This document shows positions 27,592 through 31,525 of a stretch of DNA of 31,525 nt, one piece after another; position 1 is the stretch's first letter, and each line of letters starts with the position of its first letter. The stretch comes from Actinomycetes bacterium (GTDB lineage: Bacteria > Actinomycetota > Acidimicrobiia > Acidimicrobiales > CADCSY01). The notes under the pieces are model-generated. The model saw only the letters and a program-made list of their open reading frames with translations. It had not been told where the DNA came from and did no database searches. Both the position numbers and the translations under genes were made by a program. The DNA lies in contig JAODBP010000050.1 of assembly GCA_025464025.1 (NCBI GenBank), positions 1 through 31,525 on the forward strand. The letters are read 5' to 3'.

Positions 27592-29187
27592 CTAGAAGGC
27601 GGGGACGACCACGCGGTCGACCCGGAACTGCTTGACCAGGGTCTCCAGCTCGGACGCCATGCCGGCGAGCGAGCGGGCCGCCTCGAGGGCGTCACCGGCC
27701 CCGCTGGTGGTCTCGGCCGCGGCGCCGGCGACGTCGGCGGCGCTGTGGGCGATCTCGGTGGTGCCCGAGGCGGCCTCGGTGACCGAGCGGTGGATCTCGT
27801 TGGTGGTCGCCGTCTGCTCCTCGACGGCCGAGGCGATCGAGGCGCTGATGGCGTGCACCCCGTCGATCACGGCGTTGATCTCGCTGGTGGCGGCCATGGC
27901 GCGGGCGGCGTCGGCCTGGATGGCGGCGACCTTGGCCGCCACCGCCTCGGTGGCCTCGGCCGTGGCCCGGGCCAGGTCCTTGACCTCGTTGGCCACGACG
28001 GCGAAGCCCTTGCCGGCCTCGCCGGCCCGGGCCGACTCGATGGTGGCGTTGAGGGCGAGGAGGTTGGTCTGCTCGGCGATCGAGGTGATCACCTTGACGA
28101 CCTCGCCCACCTCGGCCGACGAGGCGCCGAGGTCGGCCATGGCCGCCTGGGCCTCGGCCGCCTTGCCGCTGGCCTGGGCCGCGACCCGCGTGGCCTCGGT
28201 GGCCTGGGCGGCGATCTCGCGGATGGAGGCCGAAAGCTCCTCGGCCCCGTCGGCCACGATGCGCACGTTGCCGCCGATCTGCTCGGCCGTGGCGCTGGCG
28301 TCGGCGGCGCGCGAGGCGGTGTGCTCGGCGTTGGCACCCAGCTGCGAGCTGGTCGCCGACAGCTCCTCGGACGAGCCGGCCAGGGTGAGGGCGCCCTCAC
28401 CGATGGCGAGCACCATGTCGCTGGTGCGCCCGAGCGCCAGGTCGAGGGCGTCGCCCATGCGGCCCAGCTCGTCCTTGGTGGTGACGCCGATGCGGGGCCG
28501 GAGGTCGCCACCGGCGACGGCGGTGAGCACGTCGACCATGCGGCCGACCGGGCGGGTGATGGTGCGGACCAGCCACACGGCGAAGGCAACCAGCAGGGCC
28601 GCGATCAGGAGGGCGAAGGTGATGACCTCGAGGCGGGCCTTCGCGGCGACGTCGTCGCTGTGGCGCTGCGCCGCGGTGGCGGACGACTGGACGGTGTCGC
28701 TGAGGTGGGCGAGCTTGACCTCGAGCGTGGTGAACGTCTTCAGGAAGGTCGGCATCTCGGCCTCGGCAGCCGGCACGTCGTCGGCGGCGGTGGTGATGGC
28801 GTCCTTGGCCCCGGCGAAGTAGGCGGTCAGAGCCGGCTGGGCGTCGTCGAGCGCCTTGGTCACCTTCGACCCGAGGTTGGCAGCGCGGAGCTGGGCCAGC
28901 CGATCCTGGAAGATCTTGGTGTGGTCGGCGAGGTCGGCGGCGGCCTGGTCGGCGTCGCTGCCCATCCGCAGCGAGCTCAGCACGTCGGCCCGGAGGGCGT
29001 CGTGCATCATGTCGGCCTCGACGCTGGCTCGGAGGACGCCGCTCATCTCGTTCAGGTGGTGCATCTCGGACGTCAGGTTGCCGACGACGCTGACGCCGAT
29101 CAGGCCCACCAGGGTCACGCCGAGCACGCCGAGGCCGCTCAGCAGGCCGAGTCGGGCGGCCAGTCGCAGGTCACGCAGCTTCTTCAT
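27592..29187 (-). CDS. methyl-accepting chemotaxis protein
   Basis: A 531-residue chemoreceptor. TM1 is about 13-35, followed by a periplasmic helical sensor domain of roughly 150 residues, TM2 ([17 protein letters not shown]), a HAMP domain ([22 protein letters not shown]) and the signalling domain. The hairpin tip that contacts CheA and CheW reads [37 protein letters not shown]. Ala-rich coiled coils flank it. There is no C-terminal CheR-binding pentapeptide. No other che or flagellar gene is in the window. GGGGAG precedes ATG 29187. The neighbouring divergent gene encodes a STAS protein, so both concern signalling, without proof of a link. Confidence 0.95.
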   Translation of the reverse strand: MKKLRDLRLAARLGLLSGLGVLGVTLVGLIGVSVVGNLTSEMHHLNEMSGVLRASVEADMMHDALRADVLSSLRMGSDADQAAADLADHTKIFQDRLAQLRAANLGSKVTKALDDAQPALTAYFAGAKDAITTAADDVPAAEAEMPTFLKTFTTLEVKLAHLSDTVQSSATAAQRHSDDVAAKARLEVITFALLIAALLVAFAVWLVRTITRPVGRMVDVLTAVAGGDLRPRIGVTTKDELGRMGDALDLALGRTSDMVLAIGEGALTLAGSSEELSATSSQLGANAEHTASRAADASATAEQIGGNVRIVADGAEELSASIREIAAQATEATRVAAQASGKAAEAQAAMADLGASSAEVGEVVKVITSIAEQTNLLALNATIESARAGEAGKGFAVVANEVKDLARATAEATEAVAAKVAAIQADAARAMAATSEINAVIDGVHAISASIASAVEEQTATTNEIHRSVTEAASGTTEIAHSAADVAGAAAETTSGAGDALEAARSLAGMASELETLVKQFRVDRVVVPAF

Positions 29188-29345
29188 GGGAACTCCCCGG
29201 GTTCGGTCGGCATCCGCCGTCTACCGCCCCGGTCGGGTGCCCGCCGGTGGACCTGAGCGGTTCGGGACCCTCGACTGACGGCGGAAGTGGTCAGATCGGG
29301 CGATGGGGGCGTAACCCGGAGGGGCCGTTCGACGTTGACCCGGGC

Positions 29346-29633
29346 ATGGACCGAAGCATCGCCGTGAAGGGTGAGCTCGACCTCGCCTCCGCACCCACCT
29401 TCCTCCGCGACCTCGACGGCGCCCTGGAAGCCGATCCGGGCGGCTCGCTCGAGGTCGACTTCGCCGGGGTGACGTTCATCGACTCGACCGGCCTGGGCGT
29501 GCTGGTGGCCTGCCGCAAGCGGGCGGTGCGGGCCGGTGGGGAGCTCACGGTCGCCAACGTGGCCCCCGCCGTGCGATGCGTGTTCGAGATCACCGGCCTC
29601 GACCGGGTGTTCTTCCGCGGCTGCACCGTCTGA
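29346..29633 (+). CDS. STAS-domain protein, anti-sigma factor antagonist type
   Basis: A 95-residue single STAS domain. VKGELDLASAPTFLRDLDGAL, then LEVDFAGVTFIDSTGLGVLVACRKRAVRAGGELTVANV and VRCVFEITGLDRVF. The Ser in FIDSTGLG is the expected phosphorylation site for a serine kinase/anti-sigma factor. Start uncertain: in the same frame GPFDVDPG upstream of ATG 29346 looks like the usual first strand, and GTG 29247 is the only in-frame start before it, giving 128 residues. GGAGGGG lies about 20 bases before the ATG, which fits neither start well. No anti-sigma factor gene is adjacent. Confidence 0.82.
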   Translation: MDRSIAVKGELDLASAPTFLRDLDGALEADPGGSLEVDFAGVTFIDSTGLGVLVACRKRAVRAGGELTVANVAPAVRCVFEITGLDRVFFRGCTV

Positions 29634-29644
29634 TGCCTTTGCAT

Positions 29645-29650
29645 TAGATT
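29645..29650 (+). promoter_or_regulatory. -10 element of the amidohydrolase gene
   Basis: TAGATT seven bases before GTG 29658, in an AT-richer patch just after the STAS gene. GGGGG between them could also act as a ribosome binding site. Confidence 0.45.
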
Positions 29651-29657
29651 CCCGGGG

Positions 29658-31337
29658 GTGAGCGACATCCTCGTGCAGGGCGGGACGATCGTCGACGGCA
29701 CCGGGGCGCCAGCCGTGGCCGGCGACGTGCGGGTGCGGGGTGGCGTGATCGTCGAGGTCGGCCCCGACCTGGCGCCCGACGGCGAGCAGGTGGTCGACGC
29801 CCGTGGCGCCCTCGTGGCGCCCGGCATCATCGACACCCACACCCACCTCGACGGGGCCATGTGGTGGAACCCCGAGCTCGACCCGCTGCCGTCCCACGGC
29901 AACACGTCGCTGGTGTTCGGCAACTGCGGCAACTCGATCGCCCCGCTCGCCGGCGCCCAGCGCGACGAGATCGTCGACCTCCTCTGCTTCCTCGAGGACC
30001 TGCCGGTCGAGGCGTTCCAGCGCGAGGTGCCGTGGTCGTGGGAGGGCTGGCCCGAGTACGCCCGAGCCATCGCCGGACAGCCCACGACGGTGCACGTGGG
30101 CGGCTACCTCGGCCACCTCAGCCTCCGGACCTTCGTGCTCGGCGCCGACGCCTGGGAGCGGCCGGCCACGCCCGACGAGGTCGCCCGCATGGCAGTCATG
30201 CTCGACGACGGGCTCCGGGCCGGCGCCCTCGGCCTGTCGGTGAACCACTTCGACAAGGACCGCACGCTCCGCCCGGTCCCCGGCTTCTTCGCCGACGACG
30301 CCGAGTACCTGGCCCTGTTCGAGGTCGTGGCCCGCCACCCGGGCGCCACGGTGCAGATGATCACCCGCTTCAACGATCCCGAGCACGACGTGGCCGACGG
30401 CGTGCGCTTCGCCGAGCTGTGCCGCCGGGCCGGGGTGCGGGCCCAGTGGCCGGGCATGCCGATGGCGGCGCGCGACGGCGACCGCCGCGAGGTGGTCTGG
30501 GACGCGCATCGCCGGATCCAGGCCGGGGGCAGCGACTTCTGGCCCGTCGTGCCGTTCAAGCCGCTGGAGCCGTTCTTCGGCTTCGAGCGCTCGATCGCGT
30601 TCCAGCGGGTGCCGGCCTGGAACGAGGTGCTCAACGGTCCGGCCGACGCCAAGCTCTCGACGCTGGCCGACCCGGCGTGGCGCGACCGGGCCCGGGCCGA
30701 CTGGGACGACCGGGTGCGGGCCAGCACGTCGCGCATCGACCGTCCCGAGGCGCTCATGCTGGCCATCTCCGAGACCGGCGCCGGTCCGGTCGGCCTGTCA
30801 CTCGCGGCCTACGCCGGGCAGCGCGGCCTCCACATCAGCGACGCCCTGGCCGAGTGGGTCGTGGCCAACGGGATCGGCTCGCAGATGGTCGGCCTGCCCG
30901 ACCCGCTCGACGAGGAGGCGGTGGTGGCCGCCCTGCGCGAGCCGCGCACGCTCACCAACATCAACGACAGCGGCGCCCACCTCCAGCTCTTCTCCGGCGC
31001 CGGCGAGCACGTCTACCTCTTCACCCACTACGTGCGGAACGGGCTGCTCACCCTGGAGGAGGCGGTGCACGCCCTCACCGGTCGCACGGCCGCCTTCTTC
31101 GGGCTCGGCGACCGGGGCGTCGTGGCACCGGGTCGGGTGGGCGACCTCGTGGTGTTCGCCCTCGACGAGCTCGAGCTGCGCCGCGAGGAGCGGGCCTTCG
31201 ACGTGCCCCACGGGACGTGGCGCTTCACCCGCCCGCCGGCCGGCTTCCGGGCCACGATCGTGGCCGGCGCGCCGACGTGGCTCGACGGTGCCTCGACCGG
31301 TGCCCGCCCCGGCCGGGTGCTGCGCCCGACCGGCTAG
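29658..31337 (+). CDS. amidohydrolase, N-acyl-D-amino-acid deacylase family
   Basis: A 559-residue metal-dependent hydrolase of the COG3653 (D-aminoacylase-like) group. DILVQGGTIVDGTGAPAVAGDVRVRGGVIVEVG is the small beta-domain. GALVAPGIIDTHTHLDGAMWW carries the HxH metal ligands. FGNCGNSIAPLA, HVGGYLGHLSLRTFVLG, GALGLSVNHFDKD and LTNINDSGAHLQLFSGAGE follow, with a late metal-binding Asp in NDSGAH. The C-terminus reads GDRGVVAPGRVGDLVVF and returns to the beta-domain. Many database members of this group act on D-amino acid derivatives, but the substrate here is not determinable. GTG 29658 follows TAGATT by seven bases. Confidence 0.92.
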   Translation: MSDILVQGGTIVDGTGAPAVAGDVRVRGGVIVEVGPDLAPDGEQVVDARGALVAPGIIDTHTHLDGAMWWNPELDPLPSHGNTSLVFGNCGNSIAPLAGAQRDEIVDLLCFLEDLPVEAFQREVPWSWEGWPEYARAIAGQPTTVHVGGYLGHLSLRTFVLGADAWERPATPDEVARMAVMLDDGLRAGALGLSVNHFDKDRTLRPVPGFFADDAEYLALFEVVARHPGATVQMITRFNDPEHDVADGVRFAELCRRAGVRAQWPGMPMAARDGDRREVVWDAHRRIQAGGSDFWPVVPFKPLEPFFGFERSIAFQRVPAWNEVLNGPADAKLSTLADPAWRDRARADWDDRVRASTSRIDRPEALMLAISETGAGPVGLSLAAYAGQRGLHISDALAEWVVANGIGSQMVGLPDPLDEEAVVAALREPRTLTNINDSGAHLQLFSGAGEHVYLFTHYVRNGLLTLEEAVHALTGRTAAFFGLGDRGVVAPGRVGDLVVFALDELELRREERAFDVPHGTWRFTRPPAGFRATIVAGAPTWLDGASTGARPGRVLRPTG

Positions 31338-31458
31338 CTGTTGATCCCGAGGACGTTCGTCAGTGCGACGCCGCGCCATGGACATCGGGCGTTCGCGCCA
31401 GGGGTGAAAGACCAAGGACGCCCTGAGACGACGGTGGGCGCGCCCGAGTCCCTGCGCT

Positions 31459-31510
31459 CGAACTGGCGATGGATTGACAACAGAAACGTTGTCAATCCGT
31501 CGCCAGTTCG
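31459..31510. repeat. long inverted repeat, 23-bp arms
   Basis: Arms 31459-31481 and 31488-31510 match at 22 of 23 positions (the exception is a G-T, a wobble pair as RNA) around AGAAAC. The inner part is AT-rich (GGATTGACAAC and GTTGTCAATCC), unlike the surrounding DNA. The remaining 31338-31458 and 31511-31525 show no gene. It may be a terminator, an operator or the end of a mobile element cut by the window edge. Confidence 0.85.
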
Positions 31511-31525
31511 GGAAGCACCAGGTCC

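Noticed and set aside
31338..31458. tRNA or small gene after the amidohydrolase
   Set aside because: No cloverleaf can be folded and the open frames there are continuations of shadows of the amidohydrolase.

Overview
The window is very GC-rich, with coding sequence packed on both strands and a strong preference for G or C at third codon positions. Gene content points to an actinomycete (Actinomycetota). The order ino1, padR, a DUF5318 gene, a ponA-type penicillin-binding protein, rpsF, ssb, rpsR, rplI, dnaB matches the order I recall near the origin of Mycobacterium tuberculosis (Rv0046c to Rv0058). The remaining genes (GH15 hydrolase, F420-type LLM oxidoreductase, amt-glnB locus, DUF1800/DUF1501 pair) and frequent leaderless starts suggest a non-mycobacterial lineage. 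Acidimicrobiia is my best guess, but it is inference. No rRNA, tRNA, CRISPR array, prophage or transposase was found.

Layout. 1-2603 (minus strand): start of a 2-oxoglutarate/Fe(II) oxygenase, a SAM methyltransferase, then the padR-ino1 operon with a palindromic operator across its promoter. 2794-5728 (plus): DUF5318 zinc-ribbon protein, a hydrophobic protein translationally coupled to a class A PBP, and the PBP. 5725-7533 (minus): GH15 glucoamylase/trehalase-like enzyme. 7560-10790 (plus): SDR, SRPBCC protein, panB, a membrane-anchored DUF192 protein and a 92-residue hypothetical protein. 10772-12769: rpsF-ssb-rpsR-rplI operon with its promoters, structured leader and terminator. 12788-15754: a DUF6941-like gene and dnaB interrupted by an intein. 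15793-17376: alpha/beta hydrolase and a convergent LLM oxidoreductase. 17495-20000: amt, an orphan winged-helix regulator and glnB. 20047-21315: MFS exporter. 21424-25759 (minus): aldo/keto reductase, DUF1800, DUF1501 and DUF4230-like genes. 25791-31337: small membrane protein, GltB-like flavoprotein, chemoreceptor, STAS protein and an amidohydrolase. 31338-31525: non-coding, with a long inverted repeat.

How the genes fit together. The core is a replication and translation block (S6, SSB, S18, L9, DnaB) beside cell-wall polymerisation (PBP) and inositol synthesis. The DnaB helicase is encoded as a precursor whose Walker A loop is split by a 348-residue intein, so active helicase depends on protein splicing. 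The rpsF operon and dnaB share a 15-base promoter element resembling the actinobacterial DNA-damage promoter motif. The amt/winged-helix/glnB cluster looks like a nitrogen uptake and sensing unit with its own regulator.

The most interesting signals are: the P-loop intein with an apparently dead homing-endonuclease motif; the shared rpsF/dnaB promoter element; the regulator between amt and glnB; two large perfect inverted repeats that include a -10 element and a start codon; the perfect PadR operator; and the long inverted repeat at the right edge.
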